Counted from the stretch's first letter, positions 6,913-16,400 are shown. The stretch: 33,859 nucleotides of DNA from Micromonospora globispora (GCF_003857015.1 NZ_QGGF01000376.1:1-33859); one strand, 5' to 3'. Notes: a model not told the origin generated them from the sequence alone. Numbers and translations: made by a program.

Positions 6913-8346
6913 TCAGCCGTGCTCGAAGAGGACCTTGCGCTGGGTCGGGTCGGCGGTCACCAGGCGGACCGGCACGCGCTCGCCGAGCGGCAGCTCGCCG
7001 CGGCAGCGGGCCCGTACCGGTGGGGCGTCGAGGGCCACCGTGCCGCCCGGCGTCCGGCCCGGCTTGGCCTCCCCGTTGGGCGGTGTGTCCACGTCGAGCA
7101 CTGCGGCCTCGAAGGTCTCCCCCACCCGGTGCTCCAGCAGCACCGCCTCGGCCAACTCGACGGCGCCCCGGGTGGCCGCGGACGCGGTGCGGTCGGTGGT
7201 CGCCATGACCTCCGGCAGCTTCGGCAGCGCCGCGCGGGCCCAGTCGGGCACCTCCCGGCCCTCGTGCAGGGCCAGGCAGACCTCGGTCGCGTACCGGTCG
7301 GCCAGCCGGCGCAGCGGCGCCGTGACGTGGGCGTACGTGGCCGCGACCCCGCCGTGCTCCGGCTGCTCGGGTAGCTCCCCGTCGAAGGCGGTGTACCCGG
7401 CCCCGCGCATCAGCTCCGCCGCCTGATCGATGAAGGCCGCCGCCCGGGGCTGCGAGGGGTCCAGCCGCTCCAGGACCTCGCCTACGCTGAGCCCCGCCGG
7501 CCAGTCGATACCGAGCGGGGCGGCGGCGAGGCGCAGCCGGTCGACGGCCTCCGGCTTCGGCGGCGGCATGGTCCGCAGCAGCCCGATCCGGCCGGTGAGC
7601 ATGATGTCGGCGGCGGCCATCCCGGTGAGCAGGGAGATCTGCGCGTTGTGGTCCTCCATCGGCGCCGGGCCACGCAGCACCAGGCGCCAGCCGTCGCCGT
7701 CCGGTTCGACGTCCTGCTCGGGCAGGGGCAGGTTGATCGCGCCCCGGCGCAGCCCGCGGGTGGTGAGCAGCGCGCCGATCTCGGGCAGCAGGGCGATCGG
7801 CTCGGGCAGCCGGCCGGCGTCGGCGTCCCGCTGGACACCCTGGTAGTCGAGCTTGGCCCGGCTGCGGACCCGGGCGCGCTCCAGCGCGACGGCGATGGTA
7901 TCGCCGTCGCTGTCGAGGTCGATGGTCCAGACCACCGCCGCCCGGTCCTGCTCGGGCAGCAGGCTGGCCGCCCCCTCGCTGAGCGTGTGCGGGTGCAGCG
8001 GCACGTTGCCGTCGGGCAGGTAGACGGTCTGCCCGCGGCGCCAGGTCTCCTCCTCCAGCGGGCCGCCGGGGCGTACGTGGGTGGCGACGTCGGCGATGGC
8101 GTACCGCACCCGGTAGCCGCCACCGGGTCGGCGGCTGAGGTGCATCGCCTGGTCCAGGTCGCGCGAGGTCGCCGGGTCGACGGTGACGAACGGGACGTCG
8201 GTCCGGTCGGTGACGGCGGGCAGCGGTGCGGCGGCCGCCTCGTCCGCCTCGCGCTGCGCCGCGGCCGGGAAGCTCTCGGGCAGTCCCAGCTCGCGGCGCA
8301 GCGCGCCGAAGTCGATGCGGGGCGCGAGTACGCGTCGGATCACCAC
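6913..8346 (-). CDS. RNB-domain (RNase II/R family) exoribonuclease
   Basis: 477 residues, shorter than RNase II (about 640) or RNase R (about 800) and without recognisable cold-shock or S1 domains beyond the RNB core. The catalytic motif reads TVDPATSRDLDQA (D57, D63, D65); the fourth acidic position of E. coli RNase II (D210) is Gln here, which I recall as usual in actinobacterial members. Other RNB landmarks are 'YRVRYAIADVATHV', 'LPDGNVPLHPHTLSEGAASLLPEQDRAAV', and 'ATYAHVTAPLRRLADRYA' near residue 340, the RNA-binding/catalytic Arg segment. Probably a 3'-5' RNA exonuclease with Mg2+. GTG start (GTGGTG at 8341-8346) with AGGA 8 nt upstream. Lies between the H1-like gene and npdG on the same strand. 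Confidence 0.88.
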   Translation of the reverse strand: MVIRRVLAPRIDFGALRRELGLPESFPAAAQREADEAAAAPLPAVTDRTDVPFVTVDPATSRDLDQAMHLSRRPGGGYRVRYAIADVATHVRPGGPLEEETWRRGQTVYLPDGNVPLHPHTLSEGAASLLPEQDRAAVVWTIDLDSDGDTIAVALERARVRSRAKLDYQGVQRDADAGRLPEPIALLPEIGALLTTRGLRRGAINLPLPEQDVEPDGDGWRLVLRGPAPMEDHNAQISLLTGMAAADIMLTGRIGLLRTMPPPKPEAVDRLRLAAAPLGIDWPAGLSVGEVLERLDPSQPRAAAFIDQAAELMRGAGYTAFDGELPEQPEHGGVAATYAHVTAPLRRLADRYATEVCLALHEGREVPDWARAALPKLPEVMATTDRTASAATRGAVELAEAVLLEHRVGETFEAAVLDVDTPPNGEAKPGRTPGGTVALDAPPVRARCRGELPLGERVPVRLVTADPTQRKVLFEHG

Positions 8347-8382
8347 GGGGACATCCTGACAGCGCCCCGCGTGATCCGCTCA

Positions 8383-8401
8383 CCGGCGCGGCGTACGCCG
8401 G
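8383..8401 (-). terminator. Weak hairpin between H1-like gene and RNB gene
   Basis: CCGGCG (8383-8388) pairs with CGCCGG (8396-8401) around a 7-nt loop, 22 bp after the H1-like stop codon. A short stem without a T-tract; it may only attenuate. Confidence 0.35.
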
Positions 8402-8422
8402 GTCAGTGGCGGGCCCCCGACG

Positions 8423-9334
8423 TCAGCCGGCGGCCTTCCGGGCGCTGCCCGGCTTGGCCGTCGAACGGCCCGCGACGACCCTCGTGCCGGCGGGCTTCCG
8501 GGCGGCGGTGAGGCGTTTGTGGGTCCCGGTCGAGCTGCTCGTCCTGCGCTCGAGGGGGCCGACCGCCGACGCCGCCTTCTTCGCCGTGGCCTTGCGGGAC
8601 GTGGTGGTCGTCTTCTTGGCCGGCGCCGTCTTCGCGGCGGTCTTCGTGGCCGGCGCCGTCTTCGCGGCGGTCTTCTTGGCCGCGACCTTCTTCGCCGCTG
8701 TGGTCTTCTTCGCGGTCGTCCGCTTCGCCGCGGCCCCGGTCGTCTTCGCCGCCGCGCCGGCCTTCCTACCCGTGGTGGTGATCGTCCGGGTGCCGGTGGT
8801 CTTCTTCGCCGGCGCCTTCTTCGCCGCGGCCGTGGTCTTCTTGGCGGGGGCCTTCTTCGCCGCGACCGTGGTCTTCTTGGCGGGAGCCTTCTTCGCTGCC
8901 GTGGTCTTCCGCGCCGCCACCGTGGTCTTCGCCGCCGCCTTCTTCGCGGGAGCCTTCTTCGCCGCCGTGGTCTTCCGCGCCGCTACCGTGGTCTTCGCCG
9001 CCGCCTTCTTCGCGGGGGCCTTCTTCGCCGGTGCCTTCTTCGCTGCGGCGGCCTTCTTCGCCGCCGTGGTCTTCTTGGCGGCGGTCTTCGTGGCCGGGGC
9101 CTTCTTGGCCGTGGTCTTCGTCGCCGGCGCCTTCTTCGCCGGGGCCCTGGTCGCCGCCGCCACGGTCTTCCTGGTGGCGGCCTTCTTCGCGACCGCCTCC
9201 TTCGCCGGGACCCGACCGGCCCCGGCGCCCGAGGCGTTCGCGGACGCCTTGGTGACCGTCGCCCCCCTGGCGGTCTTCTTCGCGGTCGTACGTTTGGCGG
9301 CCGGGCGGGTGGTGGCCTTTTGTGCTTCGGCCAT
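8423..9334 (-). CDS. Histone H1-like Lys/Ala-rich DNA-binding protein
   Basis: 303 residues made almost wholly of K, A, T, P, V and R in AKKAPAKK / TTAKKT blocks, like the C-terminal tails of bacterial H1-like proteins and of actinobacterial HupB. Unlike HupB there is no N-terminal HU domain: after a short head (MAEAQKATTRPAAKRTTAKK) the basic repeat starts at once, and only the last 40 residues (PLERRTSSSTGTHKRLTAARK...) differ. Probably disordered and binds DNA or RNA non-specifically, compacting the nucleoid. An exact Shine-Dalgarno AAGGAGG (minus strand, 9342-9348) fixes the ATG at 9334. The coding strand holds a 66-bp tandem duplication, so length probably varies between strains. The hydrophobic plus-strand frame opposite is a shadow of this composition. 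Confidence 0.85.
   Translation of the reverse strand: MAEAQKATTRPAAKRTTAKKTARGATVTKASANASGAGAGRVPAKEAVAKKAATRKTVAAATRAPAKKAPATKTTAKKAPATKTAAKKTTAAKKAAAAKKAPAKKAPAKKAAAKTTVAARKTTAAKKAPAKKAAAKTTVAARKTTAAKKAPAKKTTVAAKKAPAKKTTAAAKKAPAKKTTGTRTITTTGRKAGAAAKTTGAAAKRTTAKKTTAAKKVAAKKTAAKTAPATKTAAKTAPAKKTTTTSRKATAKKAASAVGPLERRTSSSTGTHKRLTAARKPAGTRVVAGRSTAKPGSARKAAG
8895..9026. repeat. 66-bp tandem duplication inside the H1-like gene
   Basis: Two near-identical 66-bp units (8895-8960 and 8961-9026) encode two 22-residue copies of an AKTTVAARKTTAAKKAPAKK-type block. Only a few third-position differences are visible, indicating a recent in-frame duplication. Confidence 0.85.
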
Positions 9335-9410
9335 CTCGGTTCCCTCCTTGGGGACGTGCTCTCGCCCTCGCGGAGCACGGAGTACCTCGACGCGGGCCGT
9401 CCCGCGCCGT

Positions 9411-9614
9411 CTACCTGTCCTCCCCGGCCCAACGGGCGTCCTCGGCGTCCCACGCTTCGTTGCGCTCCTGCACCCTCTGCAGGGCGTTCTCCGCGTCGGC
9501 GGCTGAGGCGTACGGCCCGAGAACGTGCTTCGCAGGACACACGTCAGCATCGGTCTCGACCCGGTGGTGTCGGGTGCACCAGTAGTAGTGCGCACCACTT
9601 CCGCTGTCGCTCAT
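9411..9614 (-). CDS. Small Cys/His protein, unknown function
   Basis: 67 residues. It contains C13-x2-H16 (H17) and C26-x3-H30 in 'YWCTRHHRVETDADVCPAKHVLGPY', an arrangement that could hold one zinc, followed by a predicted helix 'SAADAENALQRVQERNEAWDAED'. The pattern (short Cys/His head, 'LGPY', then 'A..AL..V..RNEAWD') is one I know from conserved hypothetical actinobacterial proteins. The start was placed at MSDSGSG (9614) because upstream in-frame residues are of a different, unlikely composition; no clear Shine-Dalgarno. It is first in the minus-strand run with the H1-like, RNB and npdG genes. Confidence 0.7.
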   Translation of the reverse strand: MSDSGSGAHYYWCTRHHRVETDADVCPAKHVLGPYASAADAENALQRVQERNEAWDAEDARWAGEDR

Positions 9615-9807
9615 GAGATCACTGTGCACCGCGAAGGGCCCGGCCGCCACCGGATCGCCCCAAATAGTCGCCGATGCTTTCCACAGTAGATTTGCTGCCG
9701 GCCACCGGAGGCGAAACGGGAAAATCCGGATCGGCACCACGGAGATTCCGCTGGTTCCGGCTCCGCAGCGCCAGGTTTCGGGTCACCAGGGTGTCGGGCC
9801 TGGGCAC

Positions 9808-9813
9808 TACCCT
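9808..9813 (+). promoter_or_regulatory. -10 box for leaderless AlkX-type gene
   Basis: TACCCT lies exactly 6 nt before the ATG at 9820 and no purine-rich ribosome site is present. This is the TANNNT spacing of leaderless actinobacterial mRNAs. Confidence 0.6.
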
Positions 9814-9819
9814 CGCCCC

Positions 9820-10893
9820 ATGGCTCACCGGCTTGACCGCGCCGAGGCCCGGCGCATGGCGGTCCGCGCCCAGGTGCTCGACGCGCAGCGGCCGACCGAC
9901 CTCCTGGCGGTCGTGCACCAGTTGACGTTCCTCCAGCTCGACCCGACGGCCGCGGTGGCACCCAACGCCGACCTGGTGGCCTGGAGCCGGCTCGGGGCCG
10001 CGTACCACCCGGACCACCTGCCGCAGGCCGTCGAGCGGGACCGCACGCTCTTCGAGCACCGCGCGATGGTGCGACCGATGGCCGAGCTTGGGCTCCACCT
10101 GGCCGACATGGCGGCCTGGCCGGAGGAGTCGCGGCGGCGCGAGTGGCTGCGGGCCAACGACTCCTTCCGCCGCTACGTGCTGGACCTGCTGCGGGATTCC
10201 GGGCCGCTGCTGTCGCGGGACGTGCCGGACCGCAGCGAGGTGCCGTGGCCGTCTACCGGCTGGACCAACAACCGCAACGTCACCCAGATGCTGGAGTTCC
10301 TCGCCGCGCGCGGCGAGATCGCCATCTCCGGCCGGGTCGGTCGGCAGCGCCGGTGGGATCTGGCCGAGCGGGTCTACCCGGCCGATGCGGCGGTGATTCC
10401 GGCGGACGAGGCACGCGCCCTGCGCAACGAGCGGCTGCTGCGCTCCCTCGGCGTCGCCCGCGCCGCCGTGGTGGGTGAGGCCGGGGAGCCGGCGGAGATC
10501 GAGGGCACCGCCGGCGGGTGGCGGGTCGACCCGGCGTCGATCGGCCAGCCGTTCGCCGGGCGCACCGCGCTGCTGTCCCCGTTCGACCGCCTGGTGCACG
10601 ACCGCAAGCGCGCACTCGAACTCTTCGACTTCGAGTACCGCCTGGAGATGTACGTGCCGAAGGCCAACCGGCGCTGGGGCTATTTCGCGCTGCCCGTCCT
10701 GCATCACGACCGGCTGATCGGCAAGGTGGACGCGACGGCCGACCGCAAGAAATCGGTCCTCCGGGTGGACGCCATCCACCAGGACATCCCGTTCACCGAT
10801 GAGATCAGGGCCGCCGTGCACGCCGAACTGGAAGCGCTGGCGTCCTGGCTCGGCCTGTCGGCCGTCGCCGTCGCCTCTTCCTCAATCGGCTAG
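9820..10893 (+). CDS. AlkX/YcaQ-type DNA glycosylase (winged-helix HTH_42 family)
   Basis: 357 residues, usual for the HTH_42 superfamily of winged-helix DNA glycosylases that excise bulky alkylated bases and unhook interstrand crosslinks. The catalytic Q-phi-D motif is Q39-L40-D41 in 'LTFLQLDPTAAVAPNADLV'. As I recall from work on Streptomyces glycosylases, QxD marks the YcaQ/AlkX group and QxQ the AlkZ self-resistance group. Other family marks: 'FEHRAMVRPM', 'LEFLAARGEIAISGRVGRQRRWDLAERVYP', 'LLSPFDRLVHDRKRALELFDFEYRLEMYVPKANRRWGYFALPVL'. The start at 9820 (MAHRLDRAEAR) is supported by a TACCCT box; upstream in-frame sequence is non-conserved in style. Its stop shares four bases (CTAG) with that of the convergent methyltransferase. 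Confidence 0.88.
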   Translation: MAHRLDRAEARRMAVRAQVLDAQRPTDLLAVVHQLTFLQLDPTAAVAPNADLVAWSRLGAAYHPDHLPQAVERDRTLFEHRAMVRPMAELGLHLADMAAWPEESRRREWLRANDSFRRYVLDLLRDSGPLLSRDVPDRSEVPWPSTGWTNNRNVTQMLEFLAARGEIAISGRVGRQRRWDLAERVYPADAAVIPADEARALRNERLLRSLGVARAAVVGEAGEPAEIEGTAGGWRVDPASIGQPFAGRTALLSPFDRLVHDRKRALELFDFEYRLEMYVPKANRRWGYFALPVLHHDRLIGKVDATADRKKSVLRVDAIHQDIPFTDEIRAAVHAELEALASWLGLSAVAVASSSIG

Positions 10894-11534
10894 GGCTGGC
10901 GGCGGGCGAAGAGGACCGCCCCTGGCACGGTCTCGTCCAGATCGAGCAGCAGCTGAGCCTCGACCGTGAACCCGGCATCGCGCAGCCAGGCTGCCACGCG
11001 GTCGGGCTGGCGGCGGTGGACGTGGACCTTCATCGGGTGGCCACCGTAGCCCTGTGTCTTCAGCCGCGATTGGTTGCCGACGTGAAAGCCGAGCAGCAGC
11101 AGTCCGCCGGGACGCAACGCCCGTCGGAAGTGGCCGAAGACCGTGGACACCGCCTCGTCGGGGACGTGGATCAGTGACCAGAAGGCGAGCAGGCCGGCAA
11201 CCGAGGCGTCGGCGAGGTCCAGGTCCGTCATCGAACCCACCTCGAACCGCAGGCCGGGATGATCGCGCCGAGCCACCTCGACCATCGCGGGTGAAAGGTC
11301 GATGCCGAACGCGTCGACGCCCAACGTGCGCAGATGGGCGGTGACATGTCCTGGTCCGCAGCCCACGTCCGCCACCGGCCCGCCACCGGCGGCCCGAACC
11401 ATGTCGGCGAACAACGCCAGACTCCCGCGTAGGTAGGGCTCGCCGGCGAGAGCGCCGCGCAGCCGGTCGGCATAGCTGACCGCGACGGTGTCGTAGGAGG
11501 TCCGGGCGTCAGCCAACCAACCTTGATCGCTCAT
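10890..11534 (-). CDS. Class I SAM-dependent methyltransferase
   Basis: 214 residues. The Rossmann-like fold shows motif I 'VADVGCGPGHVTAHLRTLG' (about residues 54-72), the acidic end of strand 2 'DAFGIDLSPAMVEVAR', motif 'LAFWSLIHVPDEAV', and 'RALRPGGLLLLGFHVG' before the last strands. This is a UbiE/Methyltransf_11-type small-molecule methyltransferase; the acceptor cannot be told from sequence. Start at 11534 (MSDQGWL) has no Shine-Dalgarno but TACCCT 7 nt upstream, implying a leaderless transcript; a longer in-frame reading would run into the UvrA-like gene region. It lies tail to tail with the AlkX-type gene with a 4-bp overlap and no room for a terminator. Confidence 0.85.
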   Translation of the reverse strand: MSDQGWLADARTSYDTVAVSYADRLRGALAGEPYLRGSLALFADMVRAAGGGPVADVGCGPGHVTAHLRTLGVDAFGIDLSPAMVEVARRDHPGLRFEVGSMTDLDLADASVAGLLAFWSLIHVPDEAVSTVFGHFRRALRPGGLLLLGFHVGNQSRLKTQGYGGHPMKVHVHRRQPDRVAAWLRDAGFTVEAQLLLDLDETVPGAVLFARRQP

Positions 11535-11541
11535 CCCGGCC

Positions 11542-11547
11542 AGGGTA
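11542..11547 (-). promoter_or_regulatory. -10 box for leaderless methyltransferase gene
   Basis: On the minus strand TACCCT lies 7 nt before the ATG at 11534, the same hexamer as before the AlkX-type gene. Confidence 0.6.
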
Positions 11548-11560
11548 GTGACTCGACCGA

Positions 11561-11576
11561 TCGCCGCCTTCGGCGA
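11561..11576 (-). terminator. Second small hairpin downstream of UvrA-like gene
   Basis: TCGCCG/CGGCGA stem (11561-11566 with 11571-11576) with loop CCTT, following the main terminator in the minus direction and just upstream of the methyltransferase promoter. Confidence 0.4.
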
Positions 11577-11593
11577 CTCTCGCAAGCTCAACC

Positions 11594-11631
11594 GGCGAGG
11601 GGAGCGGAAGCTCGCTTCCGCTCCCCTCGCC
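11594..11631 (-). terminator. Very strong hairpin directly after UvrA-like stop codon
   Basis: A perfect 18-bp stem (11594-11611 with 11614-11631) with only a 2-nt central spacer starts at the base after the TGA of the UvrA-like gene. It should insulate the methyltransferase gene from read-through. Confidence 0.88.
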
Positions 11632-14028
<2,397 letters not shown>

Positions 14029-14094
14029 CGTCTCTCCATCTGTGTCACGTGGGGCCGCCTTCGCGGTCTCCGTCGGCGTCGCCTGGCTCGATCT

Positions 14095-14105
14095 AACCAA
14101 TGGTT
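14095..14105. promoter_or_regulatory. Small palindrome upstream of UvrA-like gene
   Basis: AACCA-A-TGGTT lies 67 bp before the UvrA-like start codon within the 192-bp gap to the VOC gene. It is the only AT-rich symmetric element there, so a possible operator; a TAGAT-like -10 overlaps it on the minus strand. Weak. Confidence 0.25.
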
Positions 14106-14220
14106 CTCCTTCGCTTCGGCCCGCGCCGCTGGGCGCCCCGGCCACGCGGCGCGCCCGGCCGGGGCGTCAGACCAACCAGCGGCCCAGACATCGAGGTCAT
14201 GGCTGCGATCGCCAGACGGC

Positions 14221-14631
14221 TCAGCGCACCTCCCGGATACGGATCAGGTTGCCCGCGGGATCGCGGAAGGCGCAGTCGCGGATTCCGTACGGCTGCTCGA
14301 TCGGCTCCTGGACGACCTCGGCGTCGCTGGCCTGCAGCTTCTCGAAGGTGCCGTCGAGGTCCGGGGTGGCCAGCAGGATCCAGCCGTAGGTGCCCTTGGC
14401 CATCATCTCGAGAATGGTGCGGCGCTCGTCGTCGGTGATGCCAGGGTCGACGGCCGGCGGCGCCAGGAGGATGGACATGTCGGGCTGACCGGCGGGGCCG
14501 ACGGTGATCCAGCGCATCGTGCCGCTTCCGACGTCGTTGCGGACCTCGAAGCCGAGGGTGTCGCGGTAGAAGGCCAGGGAGGCGTCCGGGTCGATGTGCG
14601 GCAGGGCGGTGGTGTGAATGGTGATGTTCAT
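14221..14631 (-). CDS. VOC (glyoxalase) family protein
   Basis: 136 residues. 'MNITIHTTALPHIDPDASLAFYRDTLGFEVRNDVG' and 'GWILLATPDLDGTFEKLQASDAEVVQEPIEQPYGIRDCAFRDPAGNLIRIRE' are the two VOC halves; the 'YGIRDCAFRDPAGN' segment with a metal-site Glu near the end (RIRE) is typical of glyoxalase-like dioxygenase or antibiotic-binding members. The substrate is unknown. Start at 14631 is preceded by TAGCGT with a 7-nt gap and no Shine-Dalgarno. It lies 14 bp downstream of the AraC gene; AraC-VOC pairs are frequent in actinobacteria, so the regulator probably controls it. Its own -10 box directly after the AraC stop allows separate transcription. Confidence 0.87.
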   Translation of the reverse strand: MNITIHTTALPHIDPDASLAFYRDTLGFEVRNDVGSGTMRWITVGPAGQPDMSILLAPPAVDPGITDDERRTILEMMAKGTYGWILLATPDLDGTFEKLQASDAEVVQEPIEQPYGIRDCAFRDPAGNLIRIREVR

Positions 14632-14638
14632 GGCAGTC

Positions 14639-14644
14639 ACGCTA
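14639..14644 (-). promoter_or_regulatory. -10 box for leaderless VOC gene
   Basis: On the minus strand TAGCGT starts one base after the AraC TAA stop and lies 7 nt before the VOC ATG, giving the VOC gene a promoter of its own inside a presumed operon. Confidence 0.55.
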
Positions 14645-14645
14645 G

Positions 14646-15086
14646 TTACGGCTCCGTGGCCCGCGCTTCTCGATTCCTGATCGGTCTGGTCACCTGTTTC
14701 GCCACGCACGGCGGCATCCCCGCCGTCGCGCGCGTCGCGTCTCGTCGGTAGGTACTGGGCGGCACACCGACCAACTCGGTGAAGCGAGTGCTGAAGGTGC
14801 CCAATGAGGCGCAGCCGACCGCGAAACAGACCTCGGTGACGCTGAGGTCGCCACGACGCAGCAGCGCCATCGCGCGCTCGATGCGCCGGGTCATCAGGTA
14901 GGCGTACGGCGATTCCCCGTAGGCGAGCCGGAACTGGCGGCTGAGGTGCCCGGCGGACATGTTCACGCCGCGGGCGAGCGCCTCGACGTCCAGCGGCTGC
15001 GCGTACTCCCGGTCGATCCGGTCGCGGACGCGCCGCAGCCGGGCGAGGTCGCTCAGGTGCTGCGCTGCGGCGGGTCTGCTGGTCAC
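14646..15086 (-). CDS. AraC-family HTH regulator (DNA-binding domain only)
   Basis: 146 residues from the preferred GTG at 15086 (VTSRPAAAQHLSDLARLRRVRDRIDREYAQPLDVEALARGV). Both AraC helix-turn-helix units are present: 'ALARGVNMSAGHLSRQFRLAYGESPYAYLMTRRIERAMALL' and 'SVTEVCFAVGCASLGTFSTRFTELVGVPPSTYRR'. There is no N-terminal ligand-binding domain, so it either acts without ligand or is controlled by level. The reading frame is open to 15254, but the extra residues are Pro/Arg-rich and unlike the family. Immediately upstream of a VOC gene on the same strand. A basic C-terminal tail of about 25 residues extends beyond the usual end. Confidence 0.87.
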   Translation of the reverse strand: MTSRPAAAQHLSDLARLRRVRDRIDREYAQPLDVEALARGVNMSAGHLSRQFRLAYGESPYAYLMTRRIERAMALLRRGDLSVTEVCFAVGCASLGTFSTRFTELVGVPPSTYRRDATRATAGMPPCVAKQVTRPIRNREARATEP

Positions 15087-15202
15087 GTGCGCGATCGTGC
15101 CACGTCGCACCGCGGAACGGCCATCGAGTGGGAACGGTGCGCCGGCAGCCGGGGACTCCCAGCCGGTCGAGGCCAGCCTGCCAGGCCGTCGAGCGGTTAG
15201 GT

Positions 15203-15217
15203 GCCTTCCAAGCTGAC
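15203..15217. repeat. 15-bp direct repeat, left copy (tRNA-Gly anticodon-arm-like)
   Basis: GCCTTCCAAGCTGAC is repeated exactly at 21305-21319. CTTCCAA is the 7-nt anticodon loop expected for tRNA-Gly with anticodon TCC. Possible remnant of an integrative-element attachment core; see findings for the chance level. Confidence 0.45.
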
Positions 15218-15280
15218 GGTGCCGGCTCCTCTCAGGCACGGCCGGGATTAGCAATTGGGTAGGGCGTTACTCTTGGCTGT

Positions 15281-15286
15281 TACCCT
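15281..15286 (+). promoter_or_regulatory. -10 box for leaderless gene at 15293
   Basis: TACCCT followed by 6 nt and ATG, with no ribosome binding site. Confidence 0.6.
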
Positions 15287-15292
15287 TCGCCA

Positions 15293-15706
15293 ATGATTAA
15301 TCCCGCTGCCACTCAGATGCCGTTCCGTACCCTATTTCACGGCGACACGGCATCCTCTACCACCGCCGGCCTGTTCCTAATTCGAACTGAGGACGAGTGG
15401 GTGCGGGAATGGGAAGCGTGGATGCGTGCCCGGCGACCCACTCCTGCCGTCCCCGCCGTTGATTGGGAAGCCGAGCTTGTGGTGGTGCTGACTGTTGGTA
15501 CCCGTCCGGCGAGCGGCTATCAGGTAACCATCGAACAGTTGGCCGTCAGGGATCACCAACTGCATGTCAGCGCCTGGGAGGACAGGAATGGAGGTGCGGC
15601 ATTAGATGTCATCACCCACCCAGTTCATGCTGTCGCCATGCCGCTGCACGACCTTGGTGATGACCTGTATCTCGTCCAGCGCATCACCACGTCGAAGGAC
15701 GACTAG
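15293..15706 (+). CDS. Small protein resembling PrcB C-terminal domain
   Basis: 137 residues. The centre 'LVVVLTVGTRPASGYQVTIEQLAVRDHQLHVSAWED...VITHPVHAVAMPLHD' follows the pattern of the PrcB_C domain: a strand, G-x-R/K-P-x-x-G-Y-x-V-x-I, then V-x-W and a T-H-P-x-H-A-V-x-x-P ending. That domain is found in protease-complex accessory and other exported proteins. No signal peptide is visible, so it is probably cytosolic; function unknown. Codon use is clearly less GC-rich than in the flanking core genes, suggesting acquired DNA. Start chosen by the TACCCT box 6 nt upstream. Assignment to the domain is from memory of the motif, moderately sure. Confidence 0.7.
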   Translation: MINPAATQMPFRTLFHGDTASSTTAGLFLIRTEDEWVREWEAWMRARRPTPAVPAVDWEAELVVVLTVGTRPASGYQVTIEQLAVRDHQLHVSAWEDRNGGAALDVITHPVHAVAMPLHDLGDDLYLVQRITTSKDD

Positions 15707-15788
15707 AGAGTGACTAACTGGGTGACGATCAAGGTGCACCAGCCCGGACAAGGTTCTCCGCAACTGATGGATCTCAGCAAAGACATCA

Positions 15789-16370
15789 TCATTGCCCTGC
15801 TTTCTGTGCAAGAGGGCAACCAAGTGCGCTGGGCAAGACGTCGGTCAGGCCAGCAGCGGCCCGAAGTCGGCCTATCCCTTCCAGCACATCGGCGCGATGC
15901 TTGCCATCCTTGATCCACGCGGGCAAGCGCTCGACAAGGGTTTGGCTCCCCATGTCCCGGCCGCGCTCTCGCAACCGAGCGGACACGTACGCCTCCAGCA
16001 GGTCCAGGTGCTCGGCGTTGTACGCCCAAAGCACTCGACCACGGCAGTCAATCGAGAGCCAGAGTGGCAGCCCAAAGTATGGATCATTCGGGCCTGAGAA
16101 CTCAGGAAGTGTTCGCGCGTTGTCGCCCTGCGCGGCGAGGAGATGCCAGACATCGAGATACGCGCACCCGAGACAACTGAGCCGACGGCGCAGCCAGACA
16201 TGATGCCGGGAGCGGCCGGCTGACTCAGGATCAGGATCAGGATCAGGAAGGATCGAAGCCCACCCGGCACAGCGTGGGCAATGGACGAAGATCTCGCCAG
16301 CGGCCAAGCTACGCAGCCAATACTTCGGATCGCGGAAGCGTCCCGCGTTCCCTGTCTCGGCTGCTGTCAT
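15789..16370 (-). CDS. Zinc-ribbon-containing protein of unknown function
   Basis: 193 residues. A split zinc ribbon is formed by C31-x2-C34 (HCPRCAGW) and C66-x2-C69 (SCLGCAY), followed by 'LWLSIDCRGRVLWAYNAEHLDLLEAYVSARLRER' and 'LVERLPAWIKDGKHRADVLEGIGRLRAA'. I recognise this layout from actinobacterial 'TFIIB-type zinc ribbon-containing' hypothetical proteins but no function is known. Between the Cys pairs is a DPDPDP run encoded by a hexanucleotide repeat. Start at 16370 (MTAAETGNAG) has TACCGT 6 nt upstream and no Shine-Dalgarno: leaderless. The -10 overlaps one of two 11-bp direct repeats. It is convergent with the PrcB-like gene. Confidence 0.7.
   Translation of the reverse strand: MTAAETGNAGRFRDPKYWLRSLAAGEIFVHCPRCAGWASILPDPDPDPESAGRSRHHVWLRRRLSCLGCAYLDVWHLLAAQGDNARTLPEFSGPNDPYFGLPLWLSIDCRGRVLWAYNAEHLDLLEAYVSARLRERGRDMGSQTLVERLPAWIKDGKHRADVLEGIGRLRAAAGLTDVLPSALGCPLAQKAGQ
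16225..16248. repeat. Hexanucleotide repeat (TCAGGA x4) in zinc-ribbon gene
   Basis: Four exact tandem copies of TCAGGA, encoding the Asp-Pro run on the minus strand. Copy changes stay in frame, so length variation rather than on/off switching is expected. Confidence 0.85.
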
Positions 16371-16376
16371 AGATCA

Positions 16377-16400
16377 ACGGTACAGCCATCGGTACAGCCA
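16377..16400 (-). promoter_or_regulatory. Leaderless -10 box and 11-bp direct repeats before zinc-ribbon gene
   Basis: Minus-strand TACCGT (16377-16382) lies 6 nt before the ATG at 16370. CGGTACAGCCA occurs twice on the plus strand at 16378-16388 and 16390-16400, a 12-bp period, with the first copy covering the -10 box. This looks like a regulator binding site with direct-repeat symmetry. Confidence 0.45.

Noticed and set aside
8226..9506. Hydrophobic plus-strand frame rich in Phe/Ala/Val that looks like a membrane protein
   Set aside because: It is the reverse complement of AAG/GCC-rich codons of the H1-like protein (Lys-Lys becomes Phe-Phe). The minus-strand gene has a perfect ribosome site and known composition.
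16225..16248. CRISPR-like or phase-variable array
   Set aside because: Only a 6-bp unit repeated four times, with no spacers, and in frame; no CRISPR-type repeat-spacer pattern was seen anywhere in the window.
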